From the NCBI GenBank assembly GCA_003599145.1, contig QZIT01000005.1:1-59501 (forward strand): a stretch of 59,501 nt of DNA, given 5' to 3'. The translations under genes and the position numbers were made by a program. The DNA is from Candidatus Woesearchaeota archaeon (GTDB lineage: Archaea > Nanobdellota > Nanobdellia > Woesearchaeales > UBA9642). This document shows positions 15,841 through 24,092 of this stretch, in pieces. The notes below the pieces were generated by a model. It ran no database searches. It was given only the letters and a program-made list of their open reading frames with translations, and was not told where the DNA came from. The number at the start of each line of letters is the position of its first letter. The stretch's first letter is position 1.

Positions 15841-16962
15841 TCACTTATAAACCCAAACTCCATTTTCCTGAGCTAATTCTCCATCAACCCAGATTTTTCC
15901 TCCTGGATTATTATTTATTTTTCGCAATTCCAAGACTAAATCCCAATGGATGTCGCTTTCATTCAAACCACCGCCTGCAGAAAGAGGTGTTTTGTACGCT
16001 TGCCCTGGAGTTATATGGACAGTGCCGCCTATTTTTTCATCAGTCAACAGATTTTTAGTGTATTGAGTAATGCCGCGATTGCATCCTATGCCAAATTCCC
16101 CTAATCTTTTAGCTCCCTTAAGCGAAAGCATTTTTTCCAAGAAAGGAAAATTTTGCTTTGCGTCATAGCCAGTTATTTCTCCATTGCCTAATTTGAGGAT
16201 AATTCCCTGCACTTCATTGCCATCTCTTACAGAAGGATAATCAAAATAAACTGTTCCATAGGCAGAATCTTCAACAGGCGCATACCAGATTTCACCATCA
16301 GGCATATTATGTCTTCCATCTCCAATGGCTGCTCCTCTTCCTCTCAGGCTCAAATGCAAGTCTGTTTGCCCAGAAACAACAATATGAACATCTTCTGCAT
16401 CATCAAACAACGCTTTCAGGCTTTCCATTCTTGCTCTTTCTGCCTTCCAGTCTCTATTCGTTGCCCCATAGAAAAATGTTTCATAATCAGCTAAACTCAT
16501 GCCTGCATCTCTTGCAAGAGCTTCGCAGGGATAACCTAAAACAAGCCATTTTTTTTCTTGAAAGTCTTTTCCATCTCCCATGATTCTATCGCCAACAGGC
16601 TTTCTTACCATCCTTACATAATCTGCAACCTTTTCTGGAGCAACGTCTTTCAAAAAATACGGGTCAGTTGTTGCGTTAAGCTTGATGACAGCGGTTGATT
16701 CTTCAACAATAGTGCATAGTCTTTCTGATTCAGCAGCCAATAGTTCTTTATCATTCACTTCTATCAGTGCTCTTTTCTCTTTTACTGATTGCAAATCATA
16801 AAAAACACGTGCTCCCTTTTGCATTGCAAGGCTTCCTAAAAAAACTGCAAAATCGGTAAATTCAGGCTCTCCAAAGACAAATAATCTGTCGCCTTCTTGA
16901 ATATTTGTAGAATGATTAATGGCAATTTCTGCAAGCTTTTCAGCCCTTTGATCTAAACTCAT
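15841..16962 (-). CDS. M29-family aminopeptidase
   Basis: 373 residues from ATG 16962; the longer open frame adds a spurious hydrophobic stretch overlapping the divergent gene's promoter. M29 (AmpS/AmpT) enzymes are dinuclear-metal aminopeptidases. The conserved C-terminal block is present: LGEFGIGCNRGI carries the first Glu, TDEKIGGTVHITPGQAY the Glu and His, and GGGLNESDIHWDLVLEL the final His and Asp. The N-terminal half holds the family's GDRLFVFGEPEFTDFAVFL. Cytosolic peptide turnover is the likely role. Divergent from the 17042 gene over an 80-base promoter region containing the symmetric GTTTATAAAC. Confidence 0.9.
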   Translation of the reverse strand: MSLDQRAEKLAEIAINHSTNIQEGDRLFVFGEPEFTDFAVFLGSLAMQKGARVFYDLQSVKEKRALIEVNDKELLAAESERLCTIVEESTAVIKLNATTDPYFLKDVAPEKVADYVRMVRKPVGDRIMGDGKDFQEKKWLVLGYPCEALARDAGMSLADYETFFYGATNRDWKAERARMESLKALFDDAEDVHIVVSGQTDLHLSLRGRGAAIGDGRHNMPDGEIWYAPVEDSAYGTVYFDYPSVRDGNEVQGIILKLGNGEITGYDAKQNFPFLEKMLSLKGAKRLGEFGIGCNRGITQYTKNLLTDEKIGGTVHITPGQAYKTPLSAGGGLNESDIHWDLVLELRKINNNPGGKIWVDGELAQENGVWVYK

Positions 16963-17041
16963 GCTATCACCCAACGACAGGATTGTTTTATGGTTTATAA
17001 ACTTTAGGAAACTTAATAAAAGGACAAACAATCCTGAAGCG

Positions 17042-17614
17042 ATGTTCACGTTAGACCAGATTATCCAGATTTGCGATGAGCAAATAGGCCATAATGGAGA
17101 TCATGCATACAGGGAATTTTTGCTTAGACAAATAGAGATGCATCCAGAATATGATTTAGGCTATCGAAGACCTAATGGAAAAGCATCTGGATTAACAGCA
17201 TATCCTTGGGCAAACGTGCTTATTGACAAAACAAGGATTTTTTCTTATCTTTTAGGAGATATTCCTATAGCAACAGCAGAAGGAAAGAAAAGAATTGGCA
17301 GAGATAAACATGGAAATCCTAAAACTATAGATAAAAGAGCTGAAGATTTGACGCTATTGTCTCAAAAGTCTATGGGCATAAATACGAGTTATAAGGAGAA
17401 TAGGCATGACCATAAGCTTCTTACAGTGTATAGAAGACTGATGAGCAGAAGATATAGTGTAAATTTTGGCCATGCAAATTTTCAGAACTGGCAGAACATA
17501 ATAGATGAAATAGGCAAAGATCCTGCTATAGTTGCTTATTTTGGAAGGGCAATTTCGTATGCAGACGTTTCCCAGCATAATAAAGGAGAAAGAGGAAGCT
17601 ATAAAAAGCAATAA
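17042..17614 (+). CDS. Hypothetical basic protein, 190 residues
   Basis: Starts at ATG 17042 after a TATA-like ACTTAATAAA (17011-17020) and the AATCCTGAA element; the longer open frame back to 16961 would overlap the M29 gene's start. The protein is basic and helical with YRREFLL-like stretches (AYREFLLRQIEMHPEYDLGYRR split over residues 19-40) and a Lys/Arg-rich middle (KKRIGRDKHGNPKTIDKR). I recognise no domain. Charge suggests nucleic-acid binding, which is inference only. Confidence 0.6.
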   Translation: MFTLDQIIQICDEQIGHNGDHAYREFLLRQIEMHPEYDLGYRRPNGKASGLTAYPWANVLIDKTRIFSYLLGDIPIATAEGKKRIGRDKHGNPKTIDKRAEDLTLLSQKSMGINTSYKENRHDHKLLTVYRRLMSRRYSVNFGHANFQNWQNIIDEIGKDPAIVAYFGRAISYADVSQHNKGERGSYKKQ

Positions 17615-17645
17615 ACTTTATTAACCCCTGCATAAAACTTCTACC

Positions 17646-17993
17646 ATGATAACCTGTGATAAATGCGATGCTTTGTGTTGTAAGGCAATAGCAGTTCCTA
17701 TAGAAACGCCTGAAAAAGAAGACTTTGAAGATACAAGATGGTATTTATTTCACGAGAATGTTTCCTTGCATATTGACTTTGAAGGACAATGGTGGGTTGA
17801 ATTTCATACCAAATGCAAAAACCTGAAAGAATTAAAAGAGCCTGGAAAGCCAAAGTTTGGATGCGCTATTTATGACAAAAGACCGCCTATGTGCAGGGAT
17901 TACAAATTAGAAGAGTGCCCTAGAAATTTGAAAGAATATAAACATGACTTTTTTACCTTAGAACAGCTTGATGCATATTTCAGTAAACAATAG
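17646..17993 (+). CDS. YkgJ-type cysteine-cluster protein (UPF0153-like)
   Basis: 115 residues with the zinc/iron-chelating signature of the YkgJ family: ITCDKCDALCC at the N terminus, a single Cys near residue 58, and CAIYDKRPPMCRDYKLEECP near residues 80-98. Such proteins bind an Fe-S cluster or zinc; their role is not defined. The start is leaderless (TTTATTAACC about 25 bases upstream). Its last 14 bases overlap the convergent pyrBI gene. Confidence 0.82.
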   Translation: MITCDKCDALCCKAIAVPIETPEKEDFEDTRWYLFHENVSLHIDFEGQWWVEFHTKCKNLKELKEPGKPKFGCAIYDKRPPMCRDYKLEECPRNLKEYKHDFFTLEQLDAYFSKQ

Positions 17994-19512
17994 GAACTAT
18001 GACTTTAGGAAGTCCTGCTATAAACGCTTCTTTTTCCTTTGGTTGTATTTTTCTTCCTTCAAAGGCGTAAGGCTTTCTGCAATACCTGCATCTGATAGTG
18101 CCATCATGATAGAATTTAGGAGGAACATCTTCAGTAACCACTCTGGTTATGCAATTATCGTTCTGGCATAAGAGATAAACAAATTTTTCAACAACCTTGC
18201 CACCTTTGATAATATTAATGGTTGCCTCTGGAGAAATCAACGCAATTTGCTTTAATTCTCTTTCTGTTAAGGTATCTAAGCTTGATTTGACAAATGACTT
18301 ATCATCTTTGGGCTCCATATCAATAGGCGCTGAGCTATAGCCTCTCTCCGAAAGCTGAAGTTTATCTGCAATAAGCCTTGCATAGCCTCTTGCAACATGG
18401 TCAATGGAAATTCCTGAATGAATATCGTCAATGAATTTTCCTGCTTTCCTTTTTCCGGTTTTATGTCTTACAAGCCTATTATTGCCATGTTCTAAATCAG
18501 GATGCAAATAGCCTGAAAAAGGAGTATAACTTTCTGTTTGAAGAATAGACCATAATAGTGCTTTTCTTAGTAAAACTCCGTTTTCTGCTTGACGAAAAAA
18601 CCCTTGATTTTTAGTATAGTATGCGCTGATTTCTATTTCTGCCAGTTCACTATTGACAGGCAATGGGTGCAATAATTTTGCAGCATGATCCCTTAAAGTT
18701 TCTTTAGTAATTCTGTATTTTTTTAATAACTCTTCAATTTGCGCTTGGGTAATGCCCTTCATTCTTTCTAGCTGAGGTCTGGTCATATAATATGAATATG
18801 GATCTACCTTGGAAAGAACATCTTGCACTGTTTTTTCCCTAAACACTTTAACTCCTTTGCTTTCAAGAAGCTGTTCTAAATCTTTAGGCATTCCCAATGC
18901 ATCTTCTGTTGCCCAATAAATCTGAGGATTTTGAAAATGAGACAGCCCTAAGCTTAAAGAATGTACAGTCCTTCCATGTGCCAAGTCACCGCCAAATCCC
19001 ACGCGTATATTATCAAGACTCTGGTCATTCCCCAGGTATAATGAAAATAAGTCTAGCAATGCCTGAGTAGGATGTTCATTTTTTCCATCTCCTCCATTGA
19101 TTACTGGTATGCCTACAACATCAGCAGCCCACTGCACAGAGCCATCATTCGGATGTCTCATAACAATAATGTCAGCATGATTTGCCCAATACATCATCAA
19201 TGTATCCCTAACACTTTCTTTTTTTTGCAAAGAAGTTCCTTCTTTTCCTGAAAATCCATCTCTAGACCCTCCTAACTCGCGCATAGCAGTATTAAAGCTG
19301 GTTCTTGTTCTGGTACTGTCTTCAAAGAACATATAAGCAAGGGTTTTTCCTTTTAATTCATCTCTCAAAGCATTTCTCTGCTCTGATTTTTCTCTTTCCC
19401 ATAAATCAGCAGCAATTTCGCATAAATACAGAATTTCGTCTCTTGATAAATCTGTAATAGAAATAATGTCTCTGTTGCTAAAATCAATCCCTTTGTCAAG
19501 ATACCTATGCAT
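17980..19512 (-). CDS. pyrB: Aspartate carbamoyltransferase, catalytic-regulatory (PyrB-PyrI) fusion
   Basis: 510 residues joining both ATCase subunits. Residues 1-330 are PyrB: carbamoyl-phosphate loop FFEDSTRTRTSF, the 80s loop GTSLQKKES, HPTQALLDL, and the aspartate-domain MTRPQLERM and HPLPVNSE. After a linker, residues about 365-505 are PyrI: GISIDHVARGYARLIADKL corresponds to the allosteric nucleotide domain, and CQNDNC with CRYC gives the four zinc Cys. It makes carbamoyl aspartate, the first committed pyrimidine step, presumably with built-in CTP/ATP control. Fused PyrBI is known in Thermotoga and some other lineages. Catalytic residues are intact. Confidence 0.93.
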   Translation of the reverse strand: MHRYLDKGIDFSNRDIISITDLSRDEILYLCEIAADLWEREKSEQRNALRDELKGKTLAYMFFEDSTRTRTSFNTAMRELGGSRDGFSGKEGTSLQKKESVRDTLMMYWANHADIIVMRHPNDGSVQWAADVVGIPVINGGDGKNEHPTQALLDLFSLYLGNDQSLDNIRVGFGGDLAHGRTVHSLSLGLSHFQNPQIYWATEDALGMPKDLEQLLESKGVKVFREKTVQDVLSKVDPYSYYMTRPQLERMKGITQAQIEELLKKYRITKETLRDHAAKLLHPLPVNSELAEIEISAYYTKNQGFFRQAENGVLLRKALLWSILQTESYTPFSGYLHPDLEHGNNRLVRHKTGKRKAGKFIDDIHSGISIDHVARGYARLIADKLQLSERGYSSAPIDMEPKDDKSFVKSSLDTLTERELKQIALISPEATINIIKGGKVVEKFVYLLCQNDNCITRVVTEDVPPKFYHDGTIRCRYCRKPYAFEGRKIQPKEKEAFIAGLPKVIVPIVY

Positions 19513-19550
19513 TAAAAAGGAGGAGAAAACTTTATGATATTTAAGGTTTG

Positions 19551-19937
19551 TTATTTGCCTTTGAGCGCTTTGAATACTTCTTCAGTAAGTACTGCTAAAT
19601 CGACAGGTTTTGCATGGAGAAACGAATCTCCCCTTCTTGCTTCGAAAAAAGTAACTCCAAAGTCTGAATGTTTTACAACTTCTTTTGCTCTCTCTGATTG
19701 AGGAGGCAAAGAGACTACGGTATATGGCAAATCTGCGCTCCGCACTATCTTCTGGACAGCTTCAGATAAACTAGCGTAAGCAATAGAATGGCCAATTTGG
19801 GGAGTACTTTCCAAAAAAGTCCATGTTGAAGTTGCTTCATCATATCCTTCAAGAATAATGTCAGTATAGCGTTTCTGATGAACTGATCTCGCATATCCTG
19901 AATCGACTTGGAAACAATTAAATTTGGTGTATGTCAT
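19551..19937 (-). CDS. Hypothetical protein, 128 residues
   Basis: Soluble alpha/beta protein with no recognised domain. Ends with a regular helix (VDLAVLTEEVFKALKGK) and holds KEVVKHSDFGVTFFEARRGDSFLH near residue 87. TTTATAAATG upstream (19963-19954, minus) gives a leaderless ATG at 19937. It lies 38 bases upstream of pyrBI on the same strand and could be co-transcribed with it, which is its only functional hint. Confidence 0.6.
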   Translation of the reverse strand: MTYTKFNCFQVDSGYARSVHQKRYTDIILEGYDEATSTWTFLESTPQIGHSIAYASLSEAVQKIVRSADLPYTVVSLPPQSERAKEVVKHSDFGVTFFEARRGDSFLHAKPVDLAVLTEEVFKALKGK

Positions 19938-20037
19938 AGTACAAGGATTGATTCCTCATTTATAAATATTTCTATTTTTACTACTACGTAATGAGTAAAA
20001 TAAAAACATTTATATATAACCATCTATCAACAAAACT

Positions 20038-20703
20038 ATGGATATCCGAGTAGGCTTTGACCTTGATGGAACATTGTATGAAACAAGACCTGTTATTTTT
20101 AGTGTAGACCAGAGATTAAGGACTGTTTTAGGCTATCCTCAAATATCTGAAGAGAGATACTTTTCTCAGTTTCAAACAAGAGACTGGAGAAAGTTCTATA
20201 GTAATTTAGGAATAGCAGAAAGCGACATAGACCGCATTATTCAACTTTTTGTCAGCGAATTTGAACGCGTTGAACCCCCTTTAATGTTACCTGGTGCAAA
20301 AGAAGTTATAGCACAGGCAGAAGCTGAATTGGGATTAAATAGCTTATATTTTATTACCAATGACCCTATGAACAGGGTTAAAAGACGATTTCAGAGAGAT
20401 GGATTAGAGCACTTTTTAACAAGAGTCGATACTCCCTTTCAAGGAAAAGCAAAAGAATTGCATAGGTTGGCAATGCAGCATCCTGATATTCCCTTTGCAT
20501 ATATAGGAGATTTAGTTTCTGACGGAGAAGATTGCCTTGAAGCAAGAAATAGGGGAGCAGAAAACATCCAATTCTATGCAATGCTTCACCAGTATGCATT
20601 AAATACGGCAGATTCTATGAGAGCATTTATTGAAAAACATCCTGCATTTGCAAAAACATTAAATAGTGTACAAGATATACCAGTAATATGGAGCCCACAA
20701 TAA
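20038..20703 (+). CDS. HAD-superfamily phosphatase
   Basis: 221 residues. The four HAD motifs are visible: nucleophile loop GFDLDGTLYET (Asp8 and Asp10), motif II ITND near residue 104, a Lys in FQGKAKEL near residue 136, and the acidic motif IGDLVSDGEDCLEA near residues 157-169. A helical cap lies between motifs I and II. Substrate is probably a small phosphorylated metabolite, possibly a nucleotide given the coupled kinase. The TATA box TTTATATATAA (20010-20020) gives a leaderless start. Its end overlaps the kinase start by 16 bases. Confidence 0.86.
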   Translation: MDIRVGFDLDGTLYETRPVIFSVDQRLRTVLGYPQISEERYFSQFQTRDWRKFYSNLGIAESDIDRIIQLFVSEFERVEPPLMLPGAKEVIAQAEAELGLNSLYFITNDPMNRVKRRFQRDGLEHFLTRVDTPFQGKAKELHRLAMQHPDIPFAYIGDLVSDGEDCLEARNRGAENIQFYAMLHQYALNTADSMRAFIEKHPAFAKTLNSVQDIPVIWSPQ

Positions 20704-21296
20704 TTGCCGTATTAGGTGGTCCTGGTACTGGCAAAAGTTTTCTGGTAAAAAAGCTTGCTGAATATTACAATGCAGAAACTATTCTTGAATCTTTAGAGAA
20801 AATACCTCCAAGAATCATTGAAAATTTTAAAAAAGACATAAGGCAGATGGAAACTATTCTGTGGTTTAGGAATAAACAATTAGAAGAAATAGAAAGCGCA
20901 ATTGCCTTAAAGAAGAAAGGAAAAATAGTCATCATGGATACCTGCCAGATATCCAATGATTTGCATATTACCACCATGACGCAGGGCTTTGAAGAGGAAA
21001 TTCTGCTCAAAATGGTAAAAGGAGAAAGAAAATACTTTCCTCAACCAGACATTTTAGTCTTTTTAGACGCTTCTGAAAAGAAAATAAGAGAATTCACCTT
21101 TAAAAGAGGATGGGATTTTGACACCAATGAAAAATTTTTGAAAAGAAATTTGTCCATACAAAAAGCCCATAAGGAGTATTGCAAACAGCACAAGAAAGAA
21201 GTAGTTTATATGAATAGAGATAAGCTTGATTTCAATAAAAAAGAAGATTTAAAGAAAGTGATTGATGCTATTGAAAGATTCAAAAATCAAGTATAA
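20688..21296 (+). CDS. P-loop kinase, deoxynucleoside-kinase-like
   Basis: 202 residues. Walker A is LGGPGTGKSFLVKKLAEYY at residues 9-27; the strand KIVIMDTCQISND near residue 80 resembles the Walker B/DRS region of deoxynucleoside kinases, and DILVFLDASEKKIREFTFKRG near 120 resembles their LID entry with basic residues. It probably phosphorylates a nucleoside or nucleotide, though another small-molecule substrate is possible. Overlap with the HAD gene suggests a coupled kinase-phosphatase pair. The C terminus converges on the relE-like gene with a 10-base overlap. Confidence 0.72.
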   Translation: MEPTIIAVLGGPGTGKSFLVKKLAEYYNAETILESLEKIPPRIIENFKKDIRQMETILWFRNKQLEEIESAIALKKKGKIVIMDTCQISNDLHITTMTQGFEEEILLKMVKGERKYFPQPDILVFLDASEKKIREFTFKRGWDFDTNEKFLKRNLSIQKAHKEYCKQHKKEVVYMNRDKLDFNKKEDLKKVIDAIERFKNQV

Positions 21297-21625
21297 TGAA
21301 ATTTTCTTTCATAGTTTTTATGGTTAAACCATTCAAGAATAATGCTGACAATCTTTATCTCGTCGCTTTCTATAGTATACAACAATCTCCATCCGCTTCT
21401 TAAATCATATTTCCAAAGATTATTTATATGATATTTTTGAATGTATTCTTTTGGCCAAAGTTTTTGAGGAATTTTTATTCCTGAAAGAGGATTTTGTTTT
21501 AATGCATCTTGGACTTTTACTATAGCCTTGTAAAGCTGTCTATCCTGAAATGTACCGTTTTGAAGTTCCTCAAAATCATCTTTAAGTTTTTTTGAAATAA
21601 AAGCTACAAAAAACTGTCTGCTCAT
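21287..21625 (-). CDS. relE: RelE/ParE-family toxin
   Basis: 112 residues. The family pattern is clear: a basic N-terminal helix (SKKLKDDFEELQ), a central LWPKEYIQKYHINNLWKYDLRSGWRLLYTIE with the Arg-rich catalytic strands, and the ending IILEWFNHKNYERKFHY typical of archaeal RelE, where the Tyr and Arg residues cut mRNA in the ribosomal A site. Four-base overlap with the upstream small gene marks a toxin-antitoxin operon. The toxin residues look intact. Confidence 0.85.
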   Translation of the reverse strand: MSRQFFVAFISKKLKDDFEELQNGTFQDRQLYKAIVKVQDALKQNPLSGIKIPQKLWPKEYIQKYHINNLWKYDLRSGWRLLYTIESDEIKIVSIILEWFNHKNYERKFHYT

Positions 21626-21876
21626 CTCGTTACCAGTCCCTCAGCAAAAAGTCTCTTTATCCTTTCAGGATTATAGGTCCAGAATACGCAGCCTTCTTTA
21701 TCTATAATTATTTTTCCAGATTCTTGCAGATAGTCCAGAATCACTAAAAACGTCTGATACATCATCTTTTTAGGGAGCTTATTCCATAATTGATATTTTC
21801 CGTACTTCTGACTGTGTTTTCTAATGGTTTTTTCCACCATGAGTACAGAATCAAGAGTGGGGCTGTGTAATTTCAT
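21622..21876 (-). CDS. Antitoxin-like winged-helix protein partnering the RelE toxin
   Basis: 84 residues. A predicted winged-helix layout (QLWNKLPKKMMYQTFLVILDYLQESGKIIIDKEGCVFWTYNP) runs over residues 29-70, unlike the RHH or AbrB antitoxins usual with RelE. It lies upstream of and overlaps the toxin by ATGA-type four bases, the standard antitoxin-first order. The start is leaderless, with a 10-bp palindrome directly before it. It likely represses its own operon, inferred from position and fold. Confidence 0.72.
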   Translation of the reverse strand: MKLHSPTLDSVLMVEKTIRKHSQKYGKYQLWNKLPKKMMYQTFLVILDYLQESGKIIIDKEGCVFWTYNPERIKRLFAEGLVTR

Positions 21877-21910
21877 CTTATATAAGTATATATAAGAACT
21901 TCTATATAAA
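21877..21910 (-). promoter_or_regulatory. Promoter and operator of the toxin-antitoxin operon
   Basis: On the minus strand the TATA element TTTATATAG (21910-21902) is followed by CTTATATATA and then the perfect palindrome CTTATATAAG (21886-21877), ending at the antitoxin ATG. The two 10-base units match at 8 of 10 positions. A repressor bound here would cover the transcription start. Confidence 0.55.
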
Positions 21911-21962
21911 TTTTTTGGTGTTTTTTAGAGAAGATTTACGAGCTTAACAGAAAAAATTACGA

Positions 21963-22157
21963 TTACTTTCTCAGATAATTAACCTTGTGAAACACAACCA
22001 TGAATAAAGAGCCTAATAAAATAAAGAACCCTATGGCCGTTACCAAAGAAACTTGCGCTTCTCCTCCGGCAACCATGCCTGTAATGGTTAAATCATTAGC
22101 AATAAAGAAAATGCTTATGGCAATTAAAATGAAAAACAGATAAAAGTGAAATTTCAT
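21963..22157 (-). CDS. Small two-helix membrane protein
   Basis: 64 residues from ATG 22157, which sits about 25 bases after a TATA-like TTTATAAGC on the minus strand; the longer open frame adds an implausible charged leader. Two hydrophobic helices (about 5-22 and 38-56) flank a short loop with DLTITGMVAGGEAQ. The TITG[MKF] segment is common in small exported or membrane proteins of DPANN archaea. Function unknown. Confidence 0.6.
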   Translation of the reverse strand: MKFHFYLFFILIAISIFFIANDLTITGMVAGGEAQVSLVTAIGFFILLGSLFMVVFHKVNYLRK

Positions 22158-22194
22158 AACTATATTAGTTTTCCTGCTTATAAATAGTTTTCGG

Positions 22195-22608
22195 TCAAAA
22201 AATATCAATTTTTGTTGCGCCTAAAGACTGTGATGCTATATACTCATTGAGCATCATGCGTATGTTTCGTTCAAAAGTCGTATTTTCATCGTTGTGCTCA
22301 ACAACATTAATAACAGTATGACCGTTGAGTCTTGCAAATTCAATGTGGCCTTTGCCGCCTGTATACGCCCAGGCAGTCTCATCATACATGCCTGCAATCT
22401 TAATAAAAACATCAAACAATGTTTTATAATCAGGGCAATTTGGATGTGCAATTAACCAGTCTCTTCTATCAGTATCCTGTTTAGTCATATTTCTTAAAAG
22501 AACATATGATGCAGAATAATGTATTTCATCCTTGCCTAAATCTAAGAGTGTAGGAGCATGGGTTTCCCCATCTGCAAGCAAAACTACAGGTAAGTCGTCT
22601 AATGCCAT
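22195..22608 (-). CDS. Hypothetical protein, 137 residues
   Basis: Start at ATG 22608 (MALDDLPVVLLADGETHAP) fits a TATA element at 22630-22640 on the minus strand; an in-frame ATG at 22653 would lie upstream of it. A soluble alpha/beta protein. The opening VVLLADGETHAPTLLDLG and the middle GKGHIEFARLNGHTVINVVEHND resemble a Rossmann-like or alpha/beta-hydrolase layout, but no catalytic motif is certain. Single gene. Confidence 0.6.
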   Translation of the reverse strand: MALDDLPVVLLADGETHAPTLLDLGKDEIHYSASYVLLRNMTKQDTDRRDWLIAHPNCPDYKTLFDVFIKIAGMYDETAWAYTGGKGHIEFARLNGHTVINVVEHNDENTTFERNIRMMLNEYIASQSLGATKIDIF

Positions 22609-22693
22609 AGGGTGAGAAAGTTGCGCTTGTTTAAATAAGTTATTTAAAACCAATTATATTTTCCATATAGAAAATAAAACAATCATCCACAAA

Positions 22694-22753
22694 GTATATA
22701 AATGAGTTGTAGTTATCTCTTCATTGTTGAGCTTAAATCAACCATTGGAGGTG
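22694..22753 (+). promoter_or_regulatory. Promoter and leader of the heat-shock operon
   Basis: TATA element GTATATAAATG (22694-22704) is followed by a leader of about 30-35 bases with a strong GGAGGTG (22747-22753) before the hsp20 ATG at 22760. In the leader GTTGA can pair with TCAAC around a seven-base loop, and ACC can pair with the GGT of the ribosome site, so temperature-sensitive masking is possible but weakly supported. Confidence 0.5.
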
Positions 22754-22759
22754 GTAAGC

Positions 22760-23176
22760 ATGTATTTAGACCCAATAAGAGACATGAAACGCATACAGAA
22801 AGAAATTGATTCTATGTTTCAGACTTCATTCAGAGACTTCAGGCACCCATTAATCGATGGCAGCGATTTCAGAATGCCTCTGACTGATGTTGAAGAAACA
22901 GAAAATAGCATTACGGCAACGTTTGAACTTCCTGGCGCAAAGAAAGATGAAATTCAGCTGAATGTAACGCCAAAAGAAATAGAAGTCAAAGTTGAACAAA
23001 AACAGGAAAAGCAAGGAAGTTATACATTTACTACAAGGCAATATTATAGAAAGCTTCCTTTGCTGACAGAAATCAATCCCGAACGTGCAGAAGCAAAATA
23101 TGAAAATGGCGTGTTAGAAGTTAAAATGCCAAAAATGGAACGAATTGACAGCAAAAAAAGACTGCAGATACAATGA
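22760..23176 (+). CDS. hsp20: Small heat-shock protein Hsp20 (alpha-crystallin domain)
   Basis: 138 residues from ATG 22760, fixed by GGAGGTG seven bases upstream. The alpha-crystallin domain covers about residues 35-135: PLTDVEETENSITATFELPGAKKDEIQL, then VKVEQKQEK and the A-x-x-x-N-G-V-L-E-V-K-M-P signature (AKYENGVLEVKMPKME). The C-terminal I-x-I anchoring motif is present as RLQIQ. It holds unfolding proteins for the DnaK system. It starts a five-gene operon and overlaps grpE by four bases (ATGA). Confidence 0.93.
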   Translation: MYLDPIRDMKRIQKEIDSMFQTSFRDFRHPLIDGSDFRMPLTDVEETENSITATFELPGAKKDEIQLNVTPKEIEVKVEQKQEKQGSYTFTTRQYYRKLPLLTEINPERAEAKYENGVLEVKMPKMERIDSKKRLQIQ

Positions 23177-23709
23177 CTGAAAAACACTCTTCGGAAACTG
23201 AAGATAAGGAAGATAAAGGAATTCCTGAAGAAATAAAAAAAGAAGAAAAACACGCTGAAAAAAAAACACACAAACACGACACTAAAATAGAAGAGCTTAC
23301 AGAATTATTAAAAAGAACGCAGGCAGAATTTGAAAATTACAAAAAAAGAGTTGAAAAAGAAATAGGCGAAAATAACAAATTCGCGTCTGAAAAAGTGATA
23401 AAAAAGTTATTGCCTGTCATTGACAGCTTTGAACTTGCGCTAAAAAACCATCAGGACCATGAAAAGTTTGTAAAAGGCATGGAACTGATTTATGCACAGT
23501 TGATGGGCACGCTCAAAGAAGAAGGATTGCAGCCTATCCATGCACTGCATAAGGAATTCGACCCTTACAGGCACGAAGTGTTGTTGACAGAAGAAAATGA
23601 AAAAGACAACATTGTTTTGGATGAACTGCAAAAAGGATATTTATTTCATGGAAAAGTGTTGAGACACACAAAAGTAAAGGTTGGAAAACATGGAGAACCT
23701 GCCCGTTAA
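23173..23709 (+). CDS. grpE: GrpE nucleotide-exchange factor
   Basis: 178 residues. A Glu/Lys-rich N terminus (1-45) leads into the long dimerising coiled coil (ELTELLKRTQAEFENYKKRVEKE) and the compact beta domain with LPVIDSFELAL, GLQPIHALHKEFDPYRHEVLLTE and GYLFHGKVLRHTKVKVGK. These are the conserved GrpE signatures. It promotes ADP release from DnaK. The start overlaps hsp20 by four bases, and 20 bases at its end overlap the next small gene. Confidence 0.95.
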   Translation: MTEKHSSETEDKEDKGIPEEIKKEEKHAEKKTHKHDTKIEELTELLKRTQAEFENYKKRVEKEIGENNKFASEKVIKKLLPVIDSFELALKNHQDHEKFVKGMELIYAQLMGTLKEEGLQPIHALHKEFDPYRHEVLLTEENEKDNIVLDELQKGYLFHGKVLRHTKVKVGKHGEPAR

Positions 23710-24001
23710 GAAAAAGCTGATGATACCGCCAGAGCATGTATTGAGATTTTTCATCTCTGAAGACGAACAACTCGATGACCTGATTATTTTGCATCACGAC
23801 AAATTCGAAATGTGCACTACAGACAAGGCATTGTATGAAGCCATGGGCTCGATTAAAGAATATGACCAGTTCAACAAGCCAAAGCTTGCAAAGTTTTTAG
23901 AAGTAGTGAAAATTTTGCCTGAAGAAAAAAAAATACTGACACACGAGCGCGTTGAGCAATTGAGAAAACTCGCTTTGAAAAAAAGAAATGGAAAAATTTG
24001 A
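23690..24001 (+). CDS. Hypothetical protein inside the DnaK operon
   Basis: 103 residues from ATG 23690 (AAAGG upstream), overlapping grpE by 20 bases. It is followed by about 90 purine-rich bases before dnaK. No family recognised. The sequence MIPPEHVLRFFISEDEQLDDLIILHHDKFEMCTTDKALYEA is alpha/beta and vaguely recalls the middle of a PIN domain (the TTDxAL strand-helix), but the Asp that should start a PIN domain is absent, so this is only a guess. The C terminus is basic. Its position implies co-expression with the chaperones. Confidence 0.65.
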   Translation: MENLPVKKKLMIPPEHVLRFFISEDEQLDDLIILHHDKFEMCTTDKALYEAMGSIKEYDQFNKPKLAKFLEVVKILPEEKKILTHERVEQLRKLALKKRNGKI

Positions 24002-24092
24002 AAAGAAAAAATTAAATTCAAAAAAAATAATAAGAAAGAAGATAAAAAGAAAAATAAGCTTAAGAAAAAAATAATAACAAAAGGTGATGAAC

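Noticed and set aside
24002-24092. Purine-rich spacer before dnaK as a hidden gene
   Set aside because: No open frame longer than a few codons and no pairing potential; it is A/G-rich low-complexity spacer with the dnaK ribosome site at its end.
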